Position numbers and translations under genes: made by a program. Under the pieces are notes generated by a model. That model worked only from the letters and a program-made list of their open reading frames with translations. It did not search any database and was not told the origin of the DNA. From Aldehydirespirator sp963662645 (GTDB lineage Bacteria; Actinomycetota; Acidimicrobiia; Acidimicrobiales; Aldehydirespiratoraceae), in contig OY759762.1 of NCBI GenBank assembly GCA_963662645.2, positions 3,877,131 through 3,941,130 of the forward strand: a DNA stretch of 64,000 nt, read 5' to 3'. The stretch's first letter is position 1. Every line of letters begins with the position of its first letter. Shown one piece after another: positions 33,650-40,230 of this stretch.

Positions 33650-34761
33650 AGGAGATCCTCGCCGATCTGGATCGCTGGCGGGCCGGCGGAGAGCAGGCCG
33701 CGGTGGCCCGGGTCGTCGACCTGGAGGGCTCGGGGCCGCGCGCCCCGGGCGCGGCGATGGCCGTCACTGCTGAGGGCGAGGTGGTCGGCTCGGTGTCGGG
33801 CGGTTGCGTCGAGGGCGCGGTGGTCACTGAGTCGTTGGAAGTGATCGCTGCCGGCGACCGGCGCATCGTCACCTTCGGCTACAGCGACGATGAGGCCTTC
33901 GCCGTGGGGCTCACCTGCGGGGGGACCATCCACCTGTTCGTGGAGCCTCTGGACTGGGGCACGGTCCATGACGAGCTGAGCTCGGATCTCGCCACCGAGT
34001 CCCCGGCCGCGCTGGCCACCGTGGTCGAGGGCCCCGGGACGGGTGCCAAGATGCTGGTGCGCCCCGAGGGTCGGGGGACTGTCGGCTCGCTGGGCACGCA
34101 GGGCCTCAACCGGGCTGTGCAGCGCGACGCTCGCGGCGAGTTGGTCGCGGGCCGCTCGGGCCTGCGCCGCTACTCCGAGAAGGGCGAATACTCCGAGCAG
34201 GGCGAGATCTGTGGCGAGGAGGTGGCCGTGTTCGTGGAGTCGTTTGCCCCTCCGCCCCGGATGCTGATCTTCGGCGCGGTCGACTTCACCGCCGCGCTGG
34301 CCCGAGTGGCCAAGGTGCTCGGCTATCGGGTCACGGTGTGCGACGCCCGGTCGGTGTTCGCCACCGCCAAGCGGTTCCCGATGGCCGACGAGGTGGTGGT
34401 CTCGTGGCCTGATCGGCTGCTCGATTCTGTCGGGGCGGTCCTCGGCCCCCGGGACGCGGTGTGCGTGCTCACCCACGACGCCAAGTTCGACGTGCCCGCC
34501 ATCACCTCGGCGCTGGCCACCGATGTCGGCTACATCGGGGTGATGGGCAGCCGCCGCACCCACGACGACCGCACCGGCCGCCTGATCGAGGCCGGCGTGA
34601 CGGACGAGCAGCTGGCCCGTCTGCGCTCGCCCATCGGGCTCGACATCGGCGCAGCCACCCCCGAGGAGACCGCGGTCTCCATCGTCTCGGAGATCATCTC
34701 GCTGCGGACCGGCCGCAAGGCCGAAGGCCTCTCCATCACCACCGGCCCCATCCACGACTGA
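33646..34761 (+). CDS. XdhC/CoxF family molybdoenzyme maturation protein
   Basis: A 371-residue protein. The N-terminal XdhC_CoxI domain has GSGPRAPGAAMAV and GSVSGGCVEGAVV; the C-terminal Rossmann-like domain has MLIFGAVDFTAALARVAK and GYIGVMGSRRTHDDR. XdhC proteins bind molybdenum cofactor and help sulfurate it before insertion into xanthine-dehydrogenase-type enzymes. GTG start inside the coxE-like stop. Confidence 0.9.
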   Translation: MKEILADLDRWRAGGEQAAVARVVDLEGSGPRAPGAAMAVTAEGEVVGSVSGGCVEGAVVTESLEVIAAGDRRIVTFGYSDDEAFAVGLTCGGTIHLFVEPLDWGTVHDELSSDLATESPAALATVVEGPGTGAKMLVRPEGRGTVGSLGTQGLNRAVQRDARGELVAGRSGLRRYSEKGEYSEQGEICGEEVAVFVESFAPPPRMLIFGAVDFTAALARVAKVLGYRVTVCDARSVFATAKRFPMADEVVVSWPDRLLDSVGAVLGPRDAVCVLTHDAKFDVPAITSALATDVGYIGVMGSRRTHDDRTGRLIEAGVTDEQLARLRSPIGLDIGAATPEETAVSIVSEIISLRTGRKAEGLSITTGPIHD

Positions 34762-35038
34762 TCCGGCCAACTGCCGCCCGACTCATATTGTCATACACAA
34801 TAAGACATGGAATGATACGAAGCGCCGGAGTGCCGCCCCTCATGCCAATTGGAGACCGGTAGGGGCGGCGCTCCGGCACTTGCGTGACATCTAGTGTAAC
34901 GCCACTGCACTACGCCGAGCAACCGAACGTGGTACTGCTGTCTCGGATTCGGGAGACTTGTAGGAGTGGCAGTCCTTCGGGGGTGTTGCGATCGGTGTTG
35001 ATGGTGTTGGTGGTGCTGGCGGCGGGCAGACTGGCCCA
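34762..35038. other. Gene-free gap with AT-rich palindrome and long hairpin
   Basis: No coding potential seen over 277 bp. It holds an AT-rich stretch with the inverted repeat TATTGT-catac-ACAATA (34786-34802), a long hairpin at 34824-34877, and a possible -10 TAGTGT near 34892. The base composition differs sharply from the surroundings, and it splits the Cox-type operon. Confidence 0.6.
34824..34877. terminator. Long hairpin, 17-bp arms
   Basis: GCCGGAGTGCCGCCCCT (34824-34840) pairs with AGGGGCGGCGCTCCGGC (34861-34877) with one G-T mismatch and a 20-base loop. No T-run follows either arm. It may terminate transcription after the XdhC-like gene or be a small palindromic mobile remnant. Confidence 0.5.
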
Positions 35039-35653
35039 GTGACTGACGACCACATGGAGGGCGGTCGCGACGACGACCGCGGCGAGGGCCGGCGGCTGGG
35101 GGTGGCTGCCGTCGTGCTGGCCGCGGGTGCCGGCGTTCGCTTCGCGGGGGAGCGTCACAAGCTGTTGTGCGAGGTGGGCGGGGTGCCGCTGGTTCGCCGG
35201 GCCGTGGACGCGGCCCTGGCCGCCGATCTCGACGAGACCATCGTGGTCATGGGGGCCGTCGACCTGCTCGAGGTGCTGCCCGAAGAGGTTACGGTCCTGC
35301 ACAATGAGGCCTGGGAGCAGGGGCAGGCCACCTCGCTGGCCGCCGCGGTCGGCTACGCCGGGTCGCGGGGTCACCGGGCGGTGGTGTTCGGGTGCGGCGA
35401 CCAGCCCGGCGTGCCCGCGGAGGCGTGGGCGGCAGTGGGAACCGCCGACTGCGATCTCGCGGTGGCCGACTTCGGCGGGGCCCGCCGTCCCCCGGTCCGC
35501 ATCGGCGCGGCGCTTTGGAGCCACCTTCCCCTGACCGGCGACGAGGGCGGGCGGGTTCTGATGCGACGCAGACCGGAACTCGTGCGGGCGATACCCTGCG
35601 AGGGGAATCCCGACGACATCGACACGCTGGAGGACCTCCGGAAATGGAACTGA
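35039..35653 (+). CDS. MocA-like molybdenum cofactor cytidylyltransferase
   Basis: A 204-residue nucleotidyltransferase with the N-terminal signature VVLAAGAGVRFAGERHKLL (about residues 21-39) and GCGDQPGVPAE, as in MocA/MobA enzymes. It should transfer CMP from CTP to molybdopterin, giving MCD, the cofactor form used by CO-dehydrogenase-family enzymes, which fits the neighbouring genes. GTG 35039 or ATG 35054 may be the start; the extra residues are Asp/Gly-rich. It overlaps the next gene by 10 bp. Confidence 0.88.
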   Translation: MTDDHMEGGRDDDRGEGRRLGVAAVVLAAGAGVRFAGERHKLLCEVGGVPLVRRAVDAALAADLDETIVVMGAVDLLEVLPEEVTVLHNEAWEQGQATSLAAAVGYAGSRGHRAVVFGCGDQPGVPAEAWAAVGTADCDLAVADFGGARRPPVRIGAALWSHLPLTGDEGGRVLMRRRPELVRAIPCEGNPDDIDTLEDLRKWN

Positions 35654-36309
35654 ACGACTCGTTCGAGGTAGCCCATCCGATCGACGCGGTATGGGAGGTC
35701 CTCACCGACGTGGAGCGGATCGCGCCGTGCCTGCCGGGAGCGCAGCTCACCGGCAGCGACGGCGACGCCTACGAGGGCCTGGTCAAGGTCAAGGTCGGGC
35801 CGATCACATCCCAGTACAAGGGCAGGGCGTCGTTCACCGAGCGCGACGACGACGCCCACCGGCTGCTGATGTCGGCCAGCGGGCGCGACACCCGCGGCGC
35901 GGGGAACGCGTCGGCTGAGATCACCGTGGCGCTCGAGTCCGTGACCGAGGCGTCCACCAGGGTGAGTGTCCACACCGATCTCACCATCACCGGCAAGGTC
36001 GCGCAGTTCGGCCGGGGCGTGCTGGCCGACGTGAGCCGCAAGCTGATGGGGCAGTTCGCCGACAACCTGGCTGAGCTGGTCGCCGCCGACGTGGCCTCCG
36101 GCGAGTCCGCGGCGACAGATCCCGAAGCCGCAGAGCCTGACACCGAGACTGCCGCTGACGAGCCGGCACCGGCTCCAATGCCCGCCGCGGAGGTTGAGGC
36201 CGTGGACCTGCTGGAGGTGGCCGGGGCCCCGGTGCTCAAGCGCCTCGTGCCGGTTGTCCTCGCCGTCATCCTAATCGTGATCGTGGTCATCATCGCCGTG
36301 GCTGCTTGA
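35644..36309 (+). CDS. CoxG-like SRPBCC protein with C-terminal membrane anchor
   Basis: A 221-residue protein. The first ~150 residues form a START/SRPBCC domain with the CoxG pattern (MELNDSFEVAHPIDAVWEVL, CLPGAQL, YEGLVKVKVGP). An acidic Pro/Ala-rich linker follows, then a transmembrane helix (LVPVVLAVILIVIVV) at the end. CoxG recruits CO dehydrogenase to the membrane in Oligotropha. Here it closes the maturation operon although no Cox structural gene is adjacent. Confidence 0.88.
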   Translation: MELNDSFEVAHPIDAVWEVLTDVERIAPCLPGAQLTGSDGDAYEGLVKVKVGPITSQYKGRASFTERDDDAHRLLMSASGRDTRGAGNASAEITVALESVTEASTRVSVHTDLTITGKVAQFGRGVLADVSRKLMGQFADNLAELVAADVASGESAATDPEAAEPDTETAADEPAPAPMPAAEVEAVDLLEVAGAPVLKRLVPVVLAVILIVIVVIIAVAA

Positions 36310-36320
36310 TCAGCAGGTGT

Positions 36321-36347
36321 TGGAACACGCTCACGCGAGTGTTTCCA
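36321..36347. promoter_or_regulatory. Imperfect palindrome upstream of toxin-antitoxin promoter
   Basis: TGGAACACGCTC (36321-36332) faces GAGTGTTTCCA (36337-36347); the arms match except for one inserted base each. It lies just ahead of the -10 box of the antitoxin gene and is a plausible autoregulatory operator. Confidence 0.4.
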
Positions 36348-36362
36348 GCTATCGTTTGCTGC

Positions 36363-36368
36363 TAGCGT
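36363..36368 (+). promoter_or_regulatory. -10 box for the antitoxin gene
   Basis: TAGCGT is 6 bases before the ATG at 36375, the leaderless arrangement again. Confidence 0.45.
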
Positions 36369-36374
36369 CAGATC

Positions 36375-36584
36375 ATGGAGACAGTACGCACCACCTTCAC
36401 GTTGGACAGTGAACTGGCCGAGCAGGCCCGCCGGCTGAATGTGAACATCTCCGCCGCGGCCCGAGAAGGCGTTGCTGCGTCGGTCAGAAGGGCTCTGGCG
36501 GAGGCCGACAGGCAGGCCTATCTTCGCCGTCCGGAGCAGCCTGACGACTTCTGGGAGCAAGCCCAAGCCTGGAGCGACAGTTGA
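36375..36584 (+). CDS. CcdA-like antitoxin
   Basis: A 69-residue protein with a ribbon-helix-helix-like N-terminus (TVRTTFTLDSELAEQARRLNVNIS) and an acidic, tryptophan-containing C-terminal tail (DDFWEQAQAWSDS), as in CcdA-type antitoxins. It would neutralise the adjacent MazF-like toxin and bind its own promoter. Its stop overlaps the TTG start of the toxin gene by 3 bases. Confidence 0.82.
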   Translation: METVRTTFTLDSELAEQARRLNVNISAAAREGVAASVRRALAEADRQAYLRRPEQPDDFWEQAQAWSDS

Positions 36585-36892
36585 ATCGCGGCGAGATCTG
36601 GTGGACTGAGATCGCCTCGAAGAGGCGCCCCGTGCTGGTGCTCACCCGTGCTGAGGTCATCGCCGTTCGCGAGCTGGTGACCGTCGCCGAGGTCACCACC
36701 AGCGACCGGGGACTCTCCGTCGAAGTGCCCCTCGATTCGGAGATCAGCGGCCTCTCGAGACAGTCGGTGGTCAATTGCGACGGCTTGTACACCATCAGGC
36801 AGTCGACGCTGCGCGACCGCGCCGGGCAACTCAACGGCGCCGTCATGGAGCGAATCTGCCGGGCGGTGTCGTACGCACTGGGCTGTCGATGA
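36581..36892 (+). CDS. MazF/PemK-family toxin
   Basis: A 103-residue protein with MNRGEIWWTEIASKRRPVLVL at the start and VNCDGLYTIRQSTL later, matching the PemK/MazF/CcdB fold; most family members are sequence-specific RNA endonucleases. Translation seems to start at a TTG overlapping the antitoxin stop, a coupling that would favour antitoxin excess. Its stop overlaps the DUF501 ATG. Confidence 0.88.
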   Translation: MNRGEIWWTEIASKRRPVLVLTRAEVIAVRELVTVAEVTTSDRGLSVEVPLDSEISGLSRQSVVNCDGLYTIRQSTLRDRAGQLNGAVMERICRAVSYALGCR

Positions 36893-37368
36893 ACACCGCC
36901 ACCGGCGGCGACCACGAACAGGTGACGCAGCTGCTGGGCCGGGAGCCGTCCGGGGACTTCGATGTCGTCGTTCGAGACGCCTCGGGGCGTCCCGCAGTCA
37001 TCCGCAACGCCCCAATCCTGGCCGACGGGCGGCCCATGCCGACCCGCTACTGGCTGGTCGACGAGCAGCTTCGACGCCTGGTCGGGCGTTTGGAGTCCGA
37101 CGGCGGGGTACGGGCCGCAGAGGCAGCCGTCGACGCCGCGGAGTTGGCCGCGGCCCACGCCCGCTACGGGGCCGAGCGCGACGCAGCCCTGCCCGACGAC
37201 CACGACGGGCCGCGTCCGTCCCACGGCGTGGGGGGCACCCGCCGCGGAGTGAAATGCCTGCACGCCCACTACGCGTGGCACCTGGCCGGAGGGGACGATC
37301 CGGTGGGGCGCTGGGTGGCCGAGCGCCTCGGCCCGGAGGCCGCCGCGTCGCTGCGGAAGAAGAAGTGA
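36889..37368 (+). CDS. DUF501 family protein
   Basis: A 159-residue protein with the DUF501 pattern: LLGREPSGDFDVVVRD, PMPTRYWLVD and GVGGTRRGVKCLHAHYAWHLAGGDDPVGRWV. The conserved Cys-Leu-His segment suggests metal binding; function is unknown. It is normally next to divIC between eno and ppx; here the ATG overlaps the MazF-like stop. It ends in a short lysine tail. Confidence 0.9.
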   Translation: MNTATGGDHEQVTQLLGREPSGDFDVVVRDASGRPAVIRNAPILADGRPMPTRYWLVDEQLRRLVGRLESDGGVRAAEAAVDAAELAAAHARYGAERDAALPDDHDGPRPSHGVGGTRRGVKCLHAHYAWHLAGGDDPVGRWVAERLGPEAAASLRKKK

Positions 37369-37468
37369 GGGGTCTGGCGGCCGCTGGCCAACCGAGAGGC
37401 CGTCGGATGCTGCTGAAGCTGCCGAGGAGGACCCGGCTCGGTGTGGTTGTCCTTCAGGGGAGGGTCGG

Positions 37469-38386
37469 GTGAGGGGCGCGCCGGTAGCCGTCGTCGACTG
37501 CGGCACAAACACCACGCGGCTGCTTGTCACCGACGGCCAGGAGCCCGCGGCCGTCAGGCGCTCGGAGATAACCCGTCTGGGTCGGGGCGTGGACGCCACC
37601 GGCTGCCTTGATCCTTCAGCCGTAGAGCGCACCCTGGAGTGCCTGAGGGAGTACCGGCGGGCCATCGACGGTCACAACCCCACGGCGGTGAGGGTCATCG
37701 CCACCTCCGCGGTGCGCGACGCGGCCAACCGTTCCGAGTTCCTTCAGCCGGCCGAGGCGATTCTCGGGTCGGTGCCGGAGGTTCTGTCGGGGCGCGAGGA
37801 GGCCGAGGCGGCCTTCCGGGGCGCGGTCAGCGAGTTGGACCCGGCCGAGGGGCCCTACCTGGTGGTCGACATCGGCGGGGGTTCCACTGAGCTGTCCTTC
37901 GGCGAGCGGCACTGCGCCGAGGCGCTGTCCCTCGACATCGGCAGCGTGCGGCTCACCGAGAAGTACATCCATCACGACCCGCCCCTGCCCGAGGAGCTCT
38001 CGGCGTGCCTGTCGGTCACCGAACTTCACCTCGACGACGCGGTGCGGGCCATTCCCGCTCTCGGCGGCCCCTGCCAGCTCGTGGGGGTGGCCGGGACGAT
38101 CACGACTGTCGCCGCGGTGGAGTTGGGCCTGGCGACCTACGACCGGGATCGGGTCCACCACTTCGGGCTTTCGAAGGACGCGGCCGAGGACGTCTTCCGA
38201 ACTCTGGCCACCGAGGCGCTGGCCGATCGCGTACACAACCCCGGACTGCACCCCGGCCGGGCCGATGTGATCGTGGCCGGGGTCTGCATCCTGGTAAGGA
38301 TCATGCGGTACTTCGATTTCGACGAGTGCCTGGTGTCGGAGGCCGACCTGCTCGACGGCCTGGCCCTGTCGCTCCTCGACGTCTGA
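37469..38386 (+). CDS. ppx: Ppx/GppA family phosphatase (exopolyphosphatase/pppGpp phosphatase)
   Basis: A 305-residue member of the ASKHA superfamily, about the size of the short mycobacterial Ppx forms. It has VAVVDCGTNTTRLLV, VIATSAVRDAANRSEF, the phosphate loop LVVDIGGGSTELSFG and LVGVAGTITTVAAVE. It hydrolyses polyphosphate or pppGpp. GTG start after GGGAGGGTCGG. It ends the conserved block and is followed by the tandem repeat array. Confidence 0.92.
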   Translation: MRGAPVAVVDCGTNTTRLLVTDGQEPAAVRRSEITRLGRGVDATGCLDPSAVERTLECLREYRRAIDGHNPTAVRVIATSAVRDAANRSEFLQPAEAILGSVPEVLSGREEAEAAFRGAVSELDPAEGPYLVVDIGGGSTELSFGERHCAEALSLDIGSVRLTEKYIHHDPPLPEELSACLSVTELHLDDAVRAIPALGGPCQLVGVAGTITTVAAVELGLATYDRDRVHHFGLSKDAAEDVFRTLATEALADRVHNPGLHPGRADVIVAGVCILVRIMRYFDFDECLVSEADLLDGLALSLLDV

Positions 38387-38413
38387 CCGCGCGACCTCTA
38401 CCCGCTCGGCGCC

Positions 38414-38589
38414 GGTTTCCCGCTCTTGTTCGCTGCCCTCACGGGCCGCTCGGGCCCGGTTTCCCGCTCTTGTTCGCTGCCCTCACGGGCCGCTCGGGCC
38501 CGGTTTCCCGCTCTTGTTCGCTGCGCTCACGGGCCGCTCGGGCCCGGTTTCCCGCTCTTGTTCGCTGCGCTCACGGGCCGCTCGGGCCC
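38414..38589. repeat. Four tandem 44-bp copies of the dispersed repeat (copy E)
   Basis: Four units of exactly 44 bp start with GGTTTCCCGCTCTTGTTCGC at 38414, 38458, 38502 and 38546. Units 1-2 read GCTGCCCTCAC and units 3-4 GCTGCGCTCAC. Each ends in CGGGCC-GCTCG-GGCCCG, a potential hairpin. After the last unit the sequence runs on to GCTCGGCCTC near 38646, the end also seen at copies A and B. There are no spacers. Confidence 0.9.
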
Positions 38590-38652
38590 GGGGCCTCGCG
38601 CCGCCGTGCGAGGCCACCGCGAGCCAGTGGGGAGCCGCTCGGCCTCGGAGGC

Positions 38653-38658
38653 TAGAGT
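38653..38658 (+). promoter_or_regulatory. -10 box for leaderless GNAT gene
   Basis: TAGAGT is 8 bases upstream of the GTG at 38667. Confidence 0.45.
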
Positions 38659-38666
38659 GCGCGGCC

Positions 38667-39305
38667 GTGAGCACACTGCTGGGACGGCGAGTGTTGCTGC
38701 GACCGCTGGCACGCGATGACTTCGGTGCCTGGCGTGAGGTGCGCCGACGCAACCGCGACCGGCTGAAGCGGTGGGAGCCGCGGCCGGTGGCGGGCCGGCC
38801 CGACACCGCCGAGGATCCTAGGGCGTTCGCCGACCGCTGCGCGGCCCGCCGCCGCGAGCGGCAGCAGGGGACCGGCTACGGATTCGGAGTGTTCGTCAAC
38901 GGCTGCTTCCGCGGCGAGATGAACCTGTCGTCGATCCAGAGGGGTCCGTTCCAGTCCTGCTATGTCGGCTACTGGATCGACGAGGCCGTCGCCGGCAACG
39001 GCTACACGCCCGAAGCGCTGGTGGTGGCGGCCCGCTTCGCCTTCGAGGAGTTGCGGCTGCACCGGCTTCAGGTCTCCATCGTGCCCCGCAACTCGTCCAG
39101 CTTGCGGGTGGTCGAGAAGCTCGGGCTGCGCTACGAGGGTCTGGCCGAGCGCTACGTCGAGATCAACGGGGTGTGGGAGGACCATCGCCGTTTCGCCATC
39201 ACCGAGGAGGAGTGGCGGGTGCGTGCCCCCGACTTGATCGCCGAGTGGATCGCGCCCCGGCCGGTGCCGGCGCCCCGGACTCCGGCGGGAAACCGGCAGC
39301 GCTAG
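38667..39305 (+). CDS. GNAT-family N-acetyltransferase (RimJ/RimL type)
   Basis: A 212-residue acetyltransferase. It has GRRVLLRPLARDDFGAW, GYWIDEAVAGNGYTPEAL (acetyl-CoA loop) and NSSSLRVVEKLGLRYEG, the standard RimJ-like layout acting on N-terminal or small-molecule amines. The GTG start sits 8 bases after a TAGAGT box; the open frame further upstream is repeat sequence. It ends shortly before a 34-bp tandem repeat. Confidence 0.9.
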   Translation: MSTLLGRRVLLRPLARDDFGAWREVRRRNRDRLKRWEPRPVAGRPDTAEDPRAFADRCAARRRERQQGTGYGFGVFVNGCFRGEMNLSSIQRGPFQSCYVGYWIDEAVAGNGYTPEALVVAARFAFEELRLHRLQVSIVPRNSSSLRVVEKLGLRYEGLAERYVEINGVWEDHRRFAITEEEWRVRAPDLIAEWIAPRPVPAPRTPAGNRQR

Positions 39306-39320
39306 CCGACGGGCGAGGGG

Positions 39321-39422
39321 GGCCTGGGACTCTCGTTGGAGGTGATCCGCGAGGGGCCTGGGACTCTCGTTGGAGGTGATCCGCGAGGGGCCTGGGACTC
39401 TCGTTGGAGGTGATCCGCGAGG
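39321..39422. repeat. Three tandem 34-bp repeats between convergent genes
   Basis: Units starting GGCCTGGGACTCTCGTTGGA begin at 39321, 39355 and 39389 with identical sequence; a fourth starts at 39423 and diverges after 9 bases. The array fills the space between the GNAT stop and the enoyl-CoA hydratase stop. The phrase GATCCGCGA of the unit also occurs in the end of the hydratase gene. Confidence 0.88.
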
Positions 39423-39431
39423 GGCCTGGGG

Positions 39432-40190
39432 CTACTCCCTTGATGCGATCCGCGACTGGAGTTCTCGCACCAGGTCCGTGAATGCGGGCTGGTCCATGGA
39501 CCACAGCTGGGGGTGCAACTCGTGGTCCACCGCCGCGGCCGAGTCGGCAATCTCGTCCAGGGACAGGATCGTGGCCTTGGTGCGGGCCACCAGCTCTTTG
39601 GGCTGGGCTGCGGCCCGGGCGGCCAGCTCATGGGCCCGCGCCAGAAGCGCGTCGTCGTCCACGACTTGGTAGGCCAGCCCGGTGCGGTGCGCCTCGTCGG
39701 CCGACAGTACCTCGCCGAATATCACCATCGCCATGGCGGTGGTGCGGTCGGTCGCGTGCCGGAGGCGCCAGGTGTGGCCTCCGCCGGGATGGATGCCGAT
39801 CTGCAGGAAGCGTGAGTCGAAGCGGGCGTAGCGTCGCCCGGCCAGCACCATGTCGCAGGCCAGCACCATGTTCATGCCGGCGCCCACCGCGGCACCGTTC
39901 ACCGCGGCCACGGTGGCGAGCGGCGAGTGCGCCACCCGCAGGAATCCCTCGTAGATGCGGGTTATGCCGGTGGATTTGGCCGCCAGCAGGTCGTCGAGGT
40001 CGGCGCCCGCGCAGAAGCCCTTGCCCGCGCCGGTCACCACCAGGGCGCCGATGGCCGGGTCGGGCTCGAGCTCGTCGAGGGCGGCGACGAGTTCGTCGTT
40101 CATGGCCTGGTTGATGGCGTTGCGCTTGCCGGGATCGTTGAGCGTGAGTTGGGCCACACCGTCTGAGACATCGATCATCACGTAGGACAT
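39432..40190 (-). CDS. Enoyl-CoA hydratase/isomerase family protein
   Basis: A 252-residue crotonase-fold protein. It has GKRNAINQAM, the CoA-binding GKGFCAGADLDDL (about residues 57-69) and the oxyanion-hole AAVNGAAVGAGMNMVLACD (about 94-112). The second catalytic glutamate of true hydratases is not obvious (FLQIGIHPGGG), so isomerase or another crotonase activity is possible. It is divergent from the MFS gene. Confidence 0.9.
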   Translation of the reverse strand: MSYVMIDVSDGVAQLTLNDPGKRNAINQAMNDELVAALDELEPDPAIGALVVTGAGKGFCAGADLDDLLAAKSTGITRIYEGFLRVAHSPLATVAAVNGAAVGAGMNMVLACDMVLAGRRYARFDSRFLQIGIHPGGGHTWRLRHATDRTTAMAMVIFGEVLSADEAHRTGLAYQVVDDDALLARAHELAARAAAQPKELVARTKATILSLDEIADSAAAVDHELHPQLWSMDQPAFTDLVRELQSRIASRE

Positions 40191-40218
40191 GGCTCGCAGT
40201 ATGGCGCGCCCGCGCCGG

Positions 40219-40224
40219 TACGGT
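40219..40224 (+). promoter_or_regulatory. -10 box for leaderless MFS gene
   Basis: TACGGT lies 6 bases before the ATG at 40231, in the 40-bp divergent gap. Confidence 0.45.
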
Positions 40225-40230
40225 GCTCCG

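Noticed and set aside
38414..38589. CRISPR array
   Set aside because: The 44-bp units are directly adjacent with no spacers, and no cas genes are present. The same holds for 39321-39422.
38426..38719. Protein reading through the 44-bp repeats (LTGRSGPVSRSCS pattern)
   Set aside because: It is the translation of the intergenic repeat; the downstream GNAT gene has its own leaderless promoter and GTG start.
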